Below are positions 5,499-5,554 of a stretch of 5,554 nt of DNA, one piece after another. The number at the start of each line of letters is the position of its first letter. Position 1 is the first letter of the stretch. Source of the stretch: Acidimicrobium sp. (GTDB taxonomy: Bacteria; Actinomycetota; Acidimicrobiia; Acidimicrobiales; Ilumatobacteraceae); contig DOHD01000178.1 in NCBI GenBank assembly GCA_003535455.1, forward strand, positions 25,219 through 30,772. Direction: 5' to 3'. The notes under the pieces were generated by a model. It had not been told where the DNA came from and did no database searches. It was given only the letters and a program-made list of their open reading frames with translations. The translations under genes and the position numbers were made by a program.

Positions 5499-5554
5499 GA
5501 CTCGATAATTTCGTTTTGATCGTCGTAACGAAAAATGCGCGATGCGGGTGAAAT
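5495..5554 (-). CDS. Possible C-terminal tail of a minus-strand gene
   Basis: From the right edge a minus-strand frame stays open for 19 codons and ends with TAA at 5497-5495, giving ...SRIFRYDDQNEIIES. This would be a convergent gene overlapping the methyltransferase stop codon by four bases, in the same tight tail-to-tail style as mreB and tesB. The fragment is too short to identify and an open run of this length is expected often by chance. The alternative is plain intergenic DNA. Confidence 0.35.
   Translation of the reverse strand: MSPASRIFRYDDQNEIIES

Noticed and set aside
5509..5533. TTTCGTT/AACGAAA inverted repeat with an 11-base loop after the methyltransferase
   Set aside because: A 7-bp AT-rich stem with a long loop and no T-run after it on either strand is too weak to call a terminator.
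1..5554. Defence system, mobile element, CRISPR array or prophage
   Set aside because: No integrase, transposase, nuclease, toxin-antitoxin pair, spaced direct repeats or terminal inverted repeats were found; the genes are housekeeping or envelope-related.

Overview
The window looks like a chromosomal segment of an actinobacterium, most likely from the Acidimicrobiia (Ilumatobacter-like or related aquatic lineages). The reasons are a zinc-metalloprotease-like gene of the DUF2342/Zincin_2 type, which is typical of Actinobacteria, intermediate base composition, and start codons placed 6-7 bases after -10-like hexamers, as in leaderless actinobacterial transcripts. The lineage is an inference from gene content, not a measured phylogeny. 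There is no rRNA, tRNA, CRISPR array, insertion sequence or phage gene.

Left part (1-2319). A truncated minus-strand gene (DUF2342-type metalloprotease family, N-terminal 182 residues only) diverges from a plus-strand operon. The operon holds moaE (catalytic subunit of molybdopterin synthase), a 73-residue single-pass membrane protein, and an MreB-family actin homologue. The spacings are 5 and 3 bases, so the three genes are probably co-transcribed from one promoter just before moaE. The MreB homologue has no mreC, mreD, rodA or pbp2 beside it in this window. Its nucleotide-binding loops look intact, but the usual 'GD' pair of a conserved MreB motif is replaced by 'SF'.

Middle (2320-3246). 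tesB (acyl-CoA thioesterase II) lies on the minus strand, tail to tail with mreB and only 3 bases away. A perfect 8-bp hairpin inside the end of tesB, followed by a T-run that reaches the mreB stop codon, could terminate tesB transcription. A 66-base divergent spacer upstream of tesB carries a 13-bp palindrome and promoter-like elements.

Right part (3247-5554). A two-gene plus-strand unit encodes a LIC12162-family putative transferase (surface carbohydrate/O-antigen-type context) and a class I SAM-dependent methyltransferase, overlapping by 4 bases (GTGA). Together they suggest synthesis and methyl decoration of a cell-surface glycan. The transferase starts later than family members that I recall, and an in-frame stop directly upstream rules out a longer version. 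The last 60 bases carry the possible C-terminal tail of another minus-strand gene that overlaps the methyltransferase stop codon.

Nothing here is clearly a new defence or mobile system. The most interesting items are the small membrane protein joined to the divergent MreB, and the short LIC12162-type transferase coupled to a methyltransferase.
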